Shown here piece after piece: positions 55,147-63,560 of a stretch of DNA of 64,000 nucleotides; the first letter of the stretch is position 1, and each line of letters opens with the position of its first letter. The notes beneath the pieces were generated by a model. The model saw only the letters and a program-made list of their open reading frames with translations, was not told the origin of the DNA and did not search any database. Origin of the DNA: Verrucomicrobiota bacterium (GTDB lineage Bacteria > Verrucomicrobiota > Verrucomicrobiia > Verrucomicrobiales > Akkermansiaceae); the NCBI GenBank assembly GCA_017301995.1, contig JAFLEH010000001.1, forward strand, positions 310,001 to 374,000, read 5' to 3'. Both the position numbers and the translations under genes were made by a program.

Positions 55147-57735
55147 ATGTCACGCTTCGCCGCCAACAACCTAACCGTCCTCATGCTGGCATCCGCCCTG
55201 CCGCTCTCCCAGCTTTCGGCCGGACCCGGCGCCGACAATCCCTTCGGTGGCAAACGCGTGCTGATCGTCGGCATCGACGGCGTGCGCTCGGACGCGCTGA
55301 AAAAACAGGTGGATGAAGGAAAGGCTCCGGTGATGGCGAAAATCATCGCCGACGGCACGGTCACCTGGAACGCCTATGTCGGCGGGGATCTCGGCACGCC
55401 CACGCAGCAGGCCACCTCCAGCGGCCCCGGCTGGACAAGCATCCTAACAGGAACCTGGATCGACCTCCACCATGTCAACGGCAACGGCTCCCCGCCATGC
55501 GACAAGCCGGAGTTGGCCGGCTCCTATCTGGTCGGCCAGGCACCCCATTTCGCCAGACGGCTCAAGGAGGTCGCGCCCGCTGCCTATGTCAGTTCGATCT
55601 CCAGTTGGAATTGGATCGAGGATTACCTCGTGGCCGCGCAACCGGAGGTGATCGACCACCACGAGAAGGGCATCGCCGACAGTTATCCGCCGCGTGACGC
55701 GGATGTGAAGAACAAGGCCGTCGCCCACCTGGCCACCGCCGATCCGGACGTGCTGTTCCTGCACTTCGATCAAGTGGACGGTGCCGGTCACCACACCGGG
55801 TTTTCCCCTTCCAGCGCCGCCTATCTGGAGGCGATCACCACGGTGGACGGGCTCGTCGGCGAGATTCTAACTGCCATCGGCAGGCGTCCGCGGTTTGCCG
55901 AGGAAAAATGGATGGTCATCGTGTTGGCCGACCACGGCGGCACTCCGGGCGGTGCCCATGGCGGGCAGTCGGAGGGCGAGCGGATCATCCCGCTGATTGT
56001 TTCCGGAGGCGGCGTGCACAAGGGAGTAAGCACGGCCAGCCCAGGCATGGTGGCGGTGCCGGCCACGGTGATGCGCTACCTTGGGGTAGGGATTCCGGCG
56101 TCATGGCGCTTTGCGGGGGATGCGTTCGCGACCGGCCCCGATCTAACGGCCACGCGGAAACCGGATGGTGTCCGGTTGGACTGGATCCTACCCGCGGCGG
56201 GGATTCCCGGTCTAACCGGTTTTGAGATTTTCCGCGACGGCACCAAGCTCGGCAGCCTGCCGCCGGGCCGGAATTCGTTCACCGATCCCGCGGCCCGACC
56301 CGGTCCGGTGGTCTATGAACTGGGGTTTTCCGGCACTCCCGAGGCGCGGCTCCGCGCCCCGATCTATCTATCCGGACCGGGCGAGGTGGCCTGGGACGAC
56401 TCCCACGGCAACTCTTTCTGGAACACCGCGGACGCCAACTGGTCCGGGGGCCTGGTGTATTCCGACGGCCTGCGGGCGTTGTTCACCGGCACCGGCGAAA
56501 CGGTCCACATCCGGCCGGAAGGCGTCTCTCCGTCGGCCACCCGGATCATCGGCAACGGCTCCTACACCTTCAACGGCGGCCCGATCGGCGGCACCCTCGA
56601 AAAACGCGGCACCGGCACGCTCACGCTCGAATCTCCCAACCGCTTCGCCGCCGTTTCCCTGGATGAGGGATCCGTCATGCTGGGCCACGGCGGCGCACTC
56701 GGCGGCGGCACGCTCGCCATCAGAAAGTCCGCCTCGGTGGCCGCGTCCGGCCAGGTGGTTTTGCCAAACCCGGTGGCCTTGTCCGCCGATGGTGGCGTCA
56801 CCACCACCCTGATCGCCAAAAACGGCACCACATTCCAGTTGGATGGCATGATTTCCGGCGGCAACCCCGCCTCCACCTTCTTCGTGAACACCGACACCGC
56901 CGGCGGCAGCACCGGGCTGATCAAACTCACCCACCCGCGCAATTCCTTCCAAGGCACCATCCGGATCAACCGCGGCGGCCTCGCCCTCACCACCGATTCC
57001 GCCCTCGGCCATCCGTCCAATCCGCTGTTCCTCGATATCGGCACCCCGCGCCAGATCGGCCTGCGCTTCGATGCCCCGCTGACCTGCCCGCGCCCCATCC
57101 GCCTGGGCCGCGGCCGGCAGGTGATCGATACCAACGGCAGCCCTGTGGCGCTCACCGGCCCGGTGACCGGCGACGGACAGTTGGTCAAATCCGGTCCTGG
57201 CACCCTCACTCTGGCCGCCACGACCGCCCACACGGGGGAAACCATCGTTGAAAACGGCACCCTCGCGGTGAATGGAAAACTGGCATCCTGTCCGGCCGCC
57301 CTAACCGTAGCGCGGAACGGCACCCTCGGCGGCACCGGAACCGTCATGCGTCCGGTCGTCGTCGATGGCACCCTCGCCCCCGGCGCCAACGCTTCCGGCA
57401 CCCTCTCGCTCACCGGCGATCTCACCCTCCGAGCCGGCGCCATCTGGACCGTCCGCATCCCCGGCCCCAACGCCGGTCCACCCGCCACCGTCGCCGCCGA
57501 AGCCATCCGCATCGCCGCCACGCCGGATGCCAAACTCACGGTCCGCCTCGATCTATCCGCCCTCAAGAACCTCCCCACCCGCGAACGTTCGTTCACCCTC
57601 GCCACCGCCGCCTCCCCGCCCACCGGCCTCACCCCCGACAACTGGCACATCGAAACCACCTCCGCCAACAACAACGCCAAATGGTCAATCCGGACGGACG
57701 GGAAGGAAATCAAACTGGTTTGTGGTGGGAAGTGA
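55147..57735 (+). CDS. Secreted phosphodiesterase-like enzyme with beta-strand passenger repeats
   Basis: 862 residues from the ATG at 55147 (signal peptide VLMLASALPLSQLSA). Residues of about 30-340 are an alkaline-phosphatase-superfamily domain of the nucleotide pyrophosphatase/phosphodiesterase type: VLIVGIDGVRSDAL, SGPGWTSILTGTW (Thr/Ser nucleophile region), LFLHFDQVDGAGHHTGFSPS and VIVLADHGGTPGGAHGG. A fibronectin-III-like linker follows, then autotransporter-associated beta-strand repeats (GTLEKRGTGTLTLESPNRFA, LVKSGPGTLTLAATTAHTGE). It comes 58 bases after phnW. A role in releasing phosphonate or phosphate from esters outside the cell would fit the locus. No autotransporter barrel is seen. 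Confidence 0.82.
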   Translation: MSRFAANNLTVLMLASALPLSQLSAGPGADNPFGGKRVLIVGIDGVRSDALKKQVDEGKAPVMAKIIADGTVTWNAYVGGDLGTPTQQATSSGPGWTSILTGTWIDLHHVNGNGSPPCDKPELAGSYLVGQAPHFARRLKEVAPAAYVSSISSWNWIEDYLVAAQPEVIDHHEKGIADSYPPRDADVKNKAVAHLATADPDVLFLHFDQVDGAGHHTGFSPSSAAYLEAITTVDGLVGEILTAIGRRPRFAEEKWMVIVLADHGGTPGGAHGGQSEGERIIPLIVSGGGVHKGVSTASPGMVAVPATVMRYLGVGIPASWRFAGDAFATGPDLTATRKPDGVRLDWILPAAGIPGLTGFEIFRDGTKLGSLPPGRNSFTDPAARPGPVVYELGFSGTPEARLRAPIYLSGPGEVAWDDSHGNSFWNTADANWSGGLVYSDGLRALFTGTGETVHIRPEGVSPSATRIIGNGSYTFNGGPIGGTLEKRGTGTLTLESPNRFAAVSLDEGSVMLGHGGALGGGTLAIRKSASVAASGQVVLPNPVALSADGGVTTTLIAKNGTTFQLDGMISGGNPASTFFVNTDTAGGSTGLIKLTHPRNSFQGTIRINRGGLALTTDSALGHPSNPLFLDIGTPRQIGLRFDAPLTCPRPIRLGRGRQVIDTNGSPVALTGPVTGDGQLVKSGPGTLTLAATTAHTGETIVENGTLAVNGKLASCPAALTVARNGTLGGTGTVMRPVVVDGTLAPGANASGTLSLTGDLTLRAGAIWTVRIPGPNAGPPATVAAEAIRIAATPDAKLTVRLDLSALKNLPTRERSFTLATAASPPTGLTPDNWHIETTSANNNAKWSIRTDGKEIKLVCGGK

Positions 57736-57898
57736 CAAGCCGTCTCTCCAATCCGCCGGGCGATGGCATGGGGACCGGACCGAGACCGCCAGGCTGCCCG
57801 CCTTCAACATCGGGTCGATCCGCCACCGATGGCGGGTTCGCCCCTCGATCCGCTGAGGGCGCTCCTTTTCGCCGATAACGGAGCGGCTGTCAGGGAAA
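57736..57898. other. Convergent intergenic region with two short stems
   Basis: 163 bases between two converging genes. CCGCCA-CCGA-TGGCGG and CGCTCC...GGAGCG can each pair, but no T-tract follows on either strand, so intrinsic termination is doubtful. No gene seen. Confidence 0.3.
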
Positions 57899-59134
57899 TC
57901 ATTCGCCAAATCCATGCGAGCGGGAGGATCGTTCCCGACGCCATTCGCCGATCGTGCATTGTTTGATCCGCTTGAAAAACCGGCACAAGTCGTCGCTGCT
58001 GGTGAAGCCGAAATGTTGGGCCATGTGGTCAACCGTCCAGGTCCGGCGCAGCAGGTGCTCCGCGATCAGGTCGGCACGCATGGCGTCGATCACCTGCTTG
58101 GGCGAGCGACCCAGGGACTTGTTGAATTTCTGGCGGAGAATCTCGCGCGAGACACCGAGCGCGCGGCATAGTTCATCCACCCCCGGCGCGCGCCGGCTGA
58201 TCCGCCCCTGAAGCCAGCGCAACGCCGCCGTGACCACCGGATCGGGGTGCTCCACCTGGCCGGTGGATTCCCTAACCACCAGCTTCTTCGGCGGAATCAG
58301 GATGTGGGTTTGCGGATCAACGGCCTCGCCATCCATCATCCTTCCCAACAACTCGATCGCGGCCCGGCCGACCATCCGGCCCGGATAGTGCAGGCTGGAA
58401 ATCGCGGGACTGGTGGCATGACAGAAAACCACATCGTCGCAGACGCCGAGCACCGCCACATCCTGGGGCACCCGCAATCCCACCTGATGGGCCGCATGGA
58501 TCATCCACACCGCACAAAGATCATCCTTGGCGAACACGCCGCAGGGCAGCGGGAGCTTGCGGAGGGCGGCCATCGCCGCCTGGTGGTTGCGTTTCGCCCG
58601 CGTCGCCGCAGGAAACCGGCTGGTGGGAATCTGGATCTTGCGGGCGGTCTTTCCGTCACGGGCCAGCCGCTCGACGAAACCATCCGCCCGTTGCAGCGAA
58701 TAGGCCCGATTATCGTCCACCACGACCGCGAAGTGCGGGAGTTGTTGGCGCAGGAAATACTCGGCCGCCATGATTCCGGTCAAGCGGTTGTCCAGCGTAA
58801 CGCGTGGAAACGGCTGGCAGCGCGGCGGGGTTTCGGTGCTCAGGTTCACCACCGCTATGCCCCTGCTCCGCCACTCCTTCGCCTCCTCGGCGGTGAACCG
58901 GAACACCAGCAGGCCGTCGCCGCGCCAATGGCGGTCGATGCGGGTCGGCTCGATCTCCCTAGCGTTCGGCTGTTCGAAATCCAACTGCATCGCATGCCCG
59001 GCACGGGCGTGGTCGAGGATACCCTTGAAAATCCGGAAACTGTAACCCTTGGTCCAATCGATAAGCCTCACCCCCACCCGGCGCACCGGATCGGCGGCGG
59101 ATCGCACGGGGGCGGTTTTCCCTGACGTTGCCAT
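57899..59134 (-). CDS. XylR-type transcriptional regulator (LacI-like sensor plus AraC HTH)
   Basis: 411 residues. The first 280 form a periplasmic-binding-protein-like sensor: VRLIDWTKGYSFRIFKGILD, RVTLDNRLTGIMAAEYFL, GVFAKDDLCAVWMIHAAHQV and GLRVPQDVAVLGVCDD. The last 110 are an AraC helix-turn-helix pair: PGVDELCRALGVSREILRQK and WTVDHMAQHFGFTSSDDLCR. This type, widespread in Verrucomicrobiota, usually responds to a sugar. It is divergent from the giant repeat protein, sharing the gap 59135-59304, so that gene is the first candidate target. Confidence 0.9.
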   Translation of the reverse strand: MATSGKTAPVRSAADPVRRVGVRLIDWTKGYSFRIFKGILDHARAGHAMQLDFEQPNAREIEPTRIDRHWRGDGLLVFRFTAEEAKEWRSRGIAVVNLSTETPPRCQPFPRVTLDNRLTGIMAAEYFLRQQLPHFAVVVDDNRAYSLQRADGFVERLARDGKTARKIQIPTSRFPAATRAKRNHQAAMAALRKLPLPCGVFAKDDLCAVWMIHAAHQVGLRVPQDVAVLGVCDDVVFCHATSPAISSLHYPGRMVGRAAIELLGRMMDGEAVDPQTHILIPPKKLVVRESTGQVEHPDPVVTAALRWLQGRISRRAPGVDELCRALGVSREILRQKFNKSLGRSPKQVIDAMRADLIAEHLLRRTWTVDHMAQHFGFTSSDDLCRFFKRIKQCTIGEWRRERSSRSHGFGE

Positions 59135-59168
59135 GACCCGACCAATCGAGCACGCCCTGCGAAATTGT

Positions 59169-59180
59169 CAATTTGAATTG
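59169..59180. promoter_or_regulatory. Short inverted repeat, possible site for the XylR-type regulator
   Basis: CAATT-TG-AATTG, 13 bases before the -35 of the next promoter and 35 bases before the regulator's own start. AT-rich in a GC-rich context. The position suits an activator. Confidence 0.3.
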
Positions 59181-59192
59181 CACTTCTGCCAT

Positions 59193-59221
59193 TGAAAACC
59201 TCCCCGCATTCCGGCGATACT
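59193..59221 (+). promoter_or_regulatory. Sigma-70-type promoter of the 1373-residue repeat protein
   Basis: TTGAAA (59193-59198), 17 bases, GATACT (59216-59221). Leader of about 77 bases before the ATG at 59305. Confidence 0.55.
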
Positions 59222-59304
59222 GCCATAGTCGTCCGGCCGTTTCCCGCTCCCGCGCCGGCGTCGCGTTTCCGCACACCACGATCCAACAAACCAACCACCG
59301 CCCA

Positions 59305-62300
59305 ATGAAAGCCAAACTCCGCACTCCGTTCTGGTCCTCCCTCGCCGCGCTCACCCTGGCAGGGTCGGCATCCGCGTCCGCCGCCAACCTGACTTGGAAC
59401 AACGCCGGCCCCACGAACAACTGGAACACCACCGAAGCCAACTGGACCGGTGGTGCCACAATTTTCACCGCCGGCGACAATGTCACCTTCACCGGAACCG
59501 CGGGCGAGACGATCACCGTCGCGGCGGGCGGCATCACCGCGGGAACCTTCACCGCCAACCACACCGCTGGAACCTACGCGTTCAGCGGCGGGTCGATCAC
59601 CGGCGGCACCCTGACCAAAACCGGTAACGGCATTCTCGCATTCAACCAAACCAACACGTTCACCGCGGTCTCGGTTAGCGGCGGCCCCAACAGCGCCACG
59701 GCCGCCAATGGCGCGCTGGTGTTCACCGTCAGCAACGCGCTCGGCACCGCCCAGCTCAATCTATCCAACACCGGCACGATCACCGCGATCAACACCAACG
59801 GCACCAACATCACCGTCAACAATCCCATCGCGCTGACCGGTACGGCATCCGTCCAAACCAATTTTCTCGGCAAGAACGCCACCACCCAGACCTACAACGG
59901 ATTGATTTCCGGGGGGACCACGACGGGCACCCTGTTTGTCAATATGGATGCGTCGGCCGCTTCCGGTGTCATGTTGTTTGCCAACCCGGCGAACACCTTT
60001 GCCGCCAATCGGATCACCGTGAACCGAGGGGTGGTCGCGATCACCGCGGATGGCTCGCTCGGAGCCGCCACCAATACCTTGTTCCTCGACACCACCAGCC
60101 TGAACGGCGGCCTGAGGTTCGACGCAGACAACATCAACATCACCCGCCCGGTTCAGTTCAACGACTACGCGCGCATCAACGTGAATGGCAAGGCCGGCGC
60201 GGAGATCTCGACGGCGATCACCGGAGCCGGCGGCAACCGGGGGACCGCTTATACCATCTCGGGCGGCTCGCTGAAACTCAGCGGTGCCAACACCTTCTAT
60301 CATTATCTCGATGTCGCTTCGGGCGGCACGCTCGTTGTGGCCAATCCGGCAGCGTTGGGCACGGCAGCCGGCACGGCGGACCGCACCCGGGTTTCCTCCG
60401 GCGGCACGCTGGTCCTGGACAACCTCACCTATGGCAGCAACGAGAACCTTGAACTCAGCGGCACCGGTGTTTCCTCCGGAGGCGCGCTGGCCGCAACCGG
60501 CAACTCCGTCTTCAACGGACCGATCACCCTTCTGGCCAACGCCTCCGTCCAGGTGGGTTCCGGCGCTTCACTGGCTCTTGGGGGCTCGCTCGCCGGAGCA
60601 TTCGATCTGACCAAAACCGGCGGCGGCTCCCTCACCCTGAGCGGGGCCTCGCTCCACACCGGAAACACGCGGGTGAGCGAGGGGAGCCTCTCGCTGACGG
60701 GAGCGATGGTCCCAACGGGCGGATTCACCGTTTCCCCCGGCGCGTCGCTCGACCTAACCGGCCTAGCCACGCCGCTCGCGCTCGGCTCCGGAGCCACCCT
60801 AACCGCCGGCCGCACGGGCAGTCCCGGCACGGATGTCTCCGGATCGTTTTCCTCCGACCTCGGAGCGGTGCGCGTCCTCGAAGGGAACTCTATCGGAACC
60901 CTAACCATCAACGGCGGCCTCACCCTGAACGGCGGCACCGTCCATTACGATCTCACTAACAATCCAGCCGGCGCCAATGACACCATCGGGGCCAGCGGAG
61001 CACTCGATCTGAGCGCTTCCACCGACATCAGCCTCAACCTTGCCGACGGCACCCTTGGCGCGGGCAGCTACACTTTGGTTCAGGCCGGGTCGGTCACCGG
61101 GAGCGTGAGTAATCTCAGCCTTTTCGGCTTGCCGCCCGCCGGCACCAGCCGACAGAGCTACACGCTCAGCACCACCACGGTTCTCAACGCGCTCACCCTT
61201 GATGTGGCCGGCGCCTCCGCTTCGCTGGTGTGGACCGGAGCCACCAATGGTAACTGGAGCACGAACAACCCCGACGAAAACTGGAACAACCTGACAACCC
61301 CCGACCCACAGGACCGATTCTTCAACTCGGACACGGTGACGTTCTCCGATCTGCCATCCCCCGGCCCGGTGGCGGTCGATATCACGACCACGGTTTCTCC
61401 CGGGCTGGTCACCGTCAACAACAGCACTGCCGGAACGACCTACACCCTGGGTGGCACCGGCCAGATCTCCGGCGTCGGCAGCCTTGTCAAATCGGGGACC
61501 GGCACCCTGTCGATCACGGGCGACTCTCACGATTTCACCGGAACGGTGCAGCTCAACGGCGGCATGGTCGAGGCCCAATATGTGGCGGACGCTGGCTCCA
61601 TCAGCTCGCTCGGCAAGGGTAGCACGCTCTCCTTCGACGGCGGGGGGCTCACCCTCATCGACACCGCCAGCAACTCCTCCAACCGCAGCCTGTCGATTGG
61701 CGCGGGCGGTGCCACGCTGGCCGTTGCGGATGCGGCATACTCGCTCACACTCAGCGGTCCTCTATCCGGCAATGGCGGCCTAACCATCGGTGGTGCCGGC
61801 CGGGTGGTTTTGAGCGGAGCGGGGAACCGCGCGGGCACCACCACGGTGCAGAATGGCGCCACCCTTGAAATCTCCGGTTCCGCGCAGCCCGGCGAGGGCG
61901 CATTCACCGTCGATGGCACGCTCGCGATCAACCTCTCCACAGCGCTCGGCATGACCCAAGGCATCGGCGGCACCGGTTCGCTGGTGAAGCAGAACACCAA
62001 CACCCTGACCCTTCCCACCGCCAACACCTACGGCGGCGGAACCACCATCAACGGCGGAACCATCCTCGTTCAGGATGGAGGCTCCCTTGGGTCCGGACCC
62101 ATCGCCCACACCGGCGGCCAGGTGCGTTTCAGCTTCGGCGACGGCACGACGACCGTGATTGGAAATGATATCTCGCTCAACGCCGCCGGGCACCAGACCT
62201 TCATCACCCGCGGCACGGCGGATGCCGCCCCCACGGTTCCGACCACCGTGCGCCTCACCGGAAAGATCTCGGGCGGGATCGCCGGCCAAACCTTCCGCTT

Positions 62301-63426
62301 GGTGGATAGCGCCACGACTGGCAATCACTTCAACGTGCTGGAAGTGCAAAACGCGACCAACGATTTCCTAGGCACCATCGAAATCTGGCGTGGCACCCTC
62401 GCCATCACTTCGGATGGCGCGCTCGGCAATCCCGAAAATGATATCATTCATTTCTCGGAGAACCTGCTCGGCTCGCTGCGCTTTGACGCGGACAACATCA
62501 CCCTGGCTCCCACCCGCGCGATCCAGCTCGCCGCCAATGACGATCCGATCAACACCCAGGCGTTCACCGCCACCATCCCGGGCCCCATTTCCGGTGACGG
62601 CCGCTTCGTCAAGCAGGGCACCGGCCGCCTCATCCTGTCCGGCGCGCTCACTCACACCGGCACCAGCACCGTCGCCGAGGGCACCCTTGAAGTCAACGGC
62701 ACCTGCTCGGCCTCCACCGCCGCGGTGACGGTCGCCACCGGGGCCACCCTCGCGGGCACCGGCACCATCGATCGCCCGGTCACCGTCACCGGCACCATCG
62801 CTCCGGGCGTCGGTGGCGTGGGCAAGCTCACCACCGGAGTCACCGCCAGTGCCAGCGCCACCACCATCAACGGCACCTTCGCCTGCGAGGTCGCCGGCGA
62901 AACCACCGACCTGATCGAGACCACCGACCTCATCCTCGGCGCGGCCTCCTCGCTCGCGGTCACCGACTCGGCCGGAGTTTATCCGCGGGTGATCGCCACC
63001 TACAGCGGCGCCCTAACCGGTACCTTCGCCACGGTGACCTCCGGATTCTCGGTGGACTATTCCACTCCGGGACAGGTGATCGTCAGAAAGGGCGGCTACG
63101 CAACCTGGGCCGCCGCCAATGCCGGTGGCGGCGCTGCCAACGCGGACGCCGATGGCGACGGCGTCGCCAACGGAGTGGAATACTTCATGGGCCAGACCGG
63201 CAATTCCTTCACCGCCAACCCGGCCGTGGTCGGAAACCAGGTCACCTGGCCGAAGGACAACACCGTCGCCGACGCCAGCTACGTGGTCCAGGTGTCCTCC
63301 GACCTGCAAACATGGAACCCCGCTCCCATCGGCGATGTCAACGATACCGGCACCTCGGTGATCTACACCCTGCCTGCCGGCCCCGGCCCTCGCTTTGTCC
63401 GCCTGAGCGTCACCATCAATCCGTGA
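59305..63426 (+). CDS. Giant autotransporter-associated beta-strand repeat protein
   Basis: 1373 residues from the ATG at 59305. After a signal peptide (LAALTLAGSASASAA) comes NLTWNNAGPTNNWNTTEANW, then many beta-strand repeats of the form GTLTKTGNGILAF, GGSLTLSGASLHTGNTRVSE, SLVKSGTGTLSITG and FVKQGTGRLILSGALTHTG. The C-terminus holds a calcium-loop segment DADGDGVANGVEYFMGQTGN and a final domain (YVVQVSSDLQTWNPAPIG) found at the end of many verrucomicrobial secreted proteins. No barrel domain or PEP-CTERM signal is present. Likely a surface or extracellular beta-solenoid. The repeats closely resemble those of the 55147 protein. Confidence 0.87.
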   Translation: MKAKLRTPFWSSLAALTLAGSASASAANLTWNNAGPTNNWNTTEANWTGGATIFTAGDNVTFTGTAGETITVAAGGITAGTFTANHTAGTYAFSGGSITGGTLTKTGNGILAFNQTNTFTAVSVSGGPNSATAANGALVFTVSNALGTAQLNLSNTGTITAINTNGTNITVNNPIALTGTASVQTNFLGKNATTQTYNGLISGGTTTGTLFVNMDASAASGVMLFANPANTFAANRITVNRGVVAITADGSLGAATNTLFLDTTSLNGGLRFDADNINITRPVQFNDYARINVNGKAGAEISTAITGAGGNRGTAYTISGGSLKLSGANTFYHYLDVASGGTLVVANPAALGTAAGTADRTRVSSGGTLVLDNLTYGSNENLELSGTGVSSGGALAATGNSVFNGPITLLANASVQVGSGASLALGGSLAGAFDLTKTGGGSLTLSGASLHTGNTRVSEGSLSLTGAMVPTGGFTVSPGASLDLTGLATPLALGSGATLTAGRTGSPGTDVSGSFSSDLGAVRVLEGNSIGTLTINGGLTLNGGTVHYDLTNNPAGANDTIGASGALDLSASTDISLNLADGTLGAGSYTLVQAGSVTGSVSNLSLFGLPPAGTSRQSYTLSTTTVLNALTLDVAGASASLVWTGATNGNWSTNNPDENWNNLTTPDPQDRFFNSDTVTFSDLPSPGPVAVDITTTVSPGLVTVNNSTAGTTYTLGGTGQISGVGSLVKSGTGTLSITGDSHDFTGTVQLNGGMVEAQYVADAGSISSLGKGSTLSFDGGGLTLIDTASNSSNRSLSIGAGGATLAVADAAYSLTLSGPLSGNGGLTIGGAGRVVLSGAGNRAGTTTVQNGATLEISGSAQPGEGAFTVDGTLAINLSTALGMTQGIGGTGSLVKQNTNTLTLPTANTYGGGTTINGGTILVQDGGSLGSGPIAHTGGQVRFSFGDGTTTVIGNDISLNAAGHQTFITRGTADAAPTVPTTVRLTGKISGGIAGQTFRLVDSATTGNHFNVLEVQNATNDFLGTIEIWRGTLAITSDGALGNPENDIIHFSENLLGSLRFDADNITLAPTRAIQLAANDDPINTQAFTATIPGPISGDGRFVKQGTGRLILSGALTHTGTSTVAEGTLEVNGTCSASTAAVTVATGATLAGTGTIDRPVTVTGTIAPGVGGVGKLTTGVTASASATTINGTFACEVAGETTDLIETTDLILGAASSLAVTDSAGVYPRVIATYSGALTGTFATVTSGFSVDYSTPGQVIVRKGGYATWAAANAGGGAANADADGDGVANGVEYFMGQTGNSFTANPAVVGNQVTWPKDNTVADASYVVQVSSDLQTWNPAPIGDVNDTGTSVIYTLPAGPGPRFVRLSVTINP

Positions 63427-63442
63427 CCCCTTGCCGGGACTT

Positions 63443-63477
63443 GGCATTTTGCATGTATTTAATGGAAAAATGCCATT
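63443..63477. promoter_or_regulatory. Inverted repeats between the two last genes: terminator or operator
   Basis: GGCATTTT (63443-63450) pairs with AAAATGCC (63467-63474), and a second set AATGG/CCATT overlaps it (63461-63465 and 63473-63477). It lies 17 bases after one stop and just upstream of the next promoter, so it could serve as terminator for the first gene, though no T-tract follows, or as operator for the next. Confidence 0.4.
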
Positions 63478-63498
63478 CCCCACTTCATTCAACCACCG

Positions 63499-63504
63499 TA
63501 TTAT
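63499..63504 (+). promoter_or_regulatory. -10 element TATTAT of the last gene
   Basis: TATTAT at 63499-63504, 57 bases before the ATG. There is no good -35 17 bases upstream (TTCCCC), which suggests activator dependence. Confidence 0.4.
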
Positions 63505-63560
63505 CAGACCGAAGTCGAGACCCGACAAACCCCAGACCAAACAACCGCTAGCTAACATCC

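Noticed and set aside
59305..63426. Repeated short segments considered as a CRISPR or tandem DNA repeat
   Set aside because: The repetition is at protein level (beta-strand repeats) and the DNA copies are diverged, with no regular spacers.
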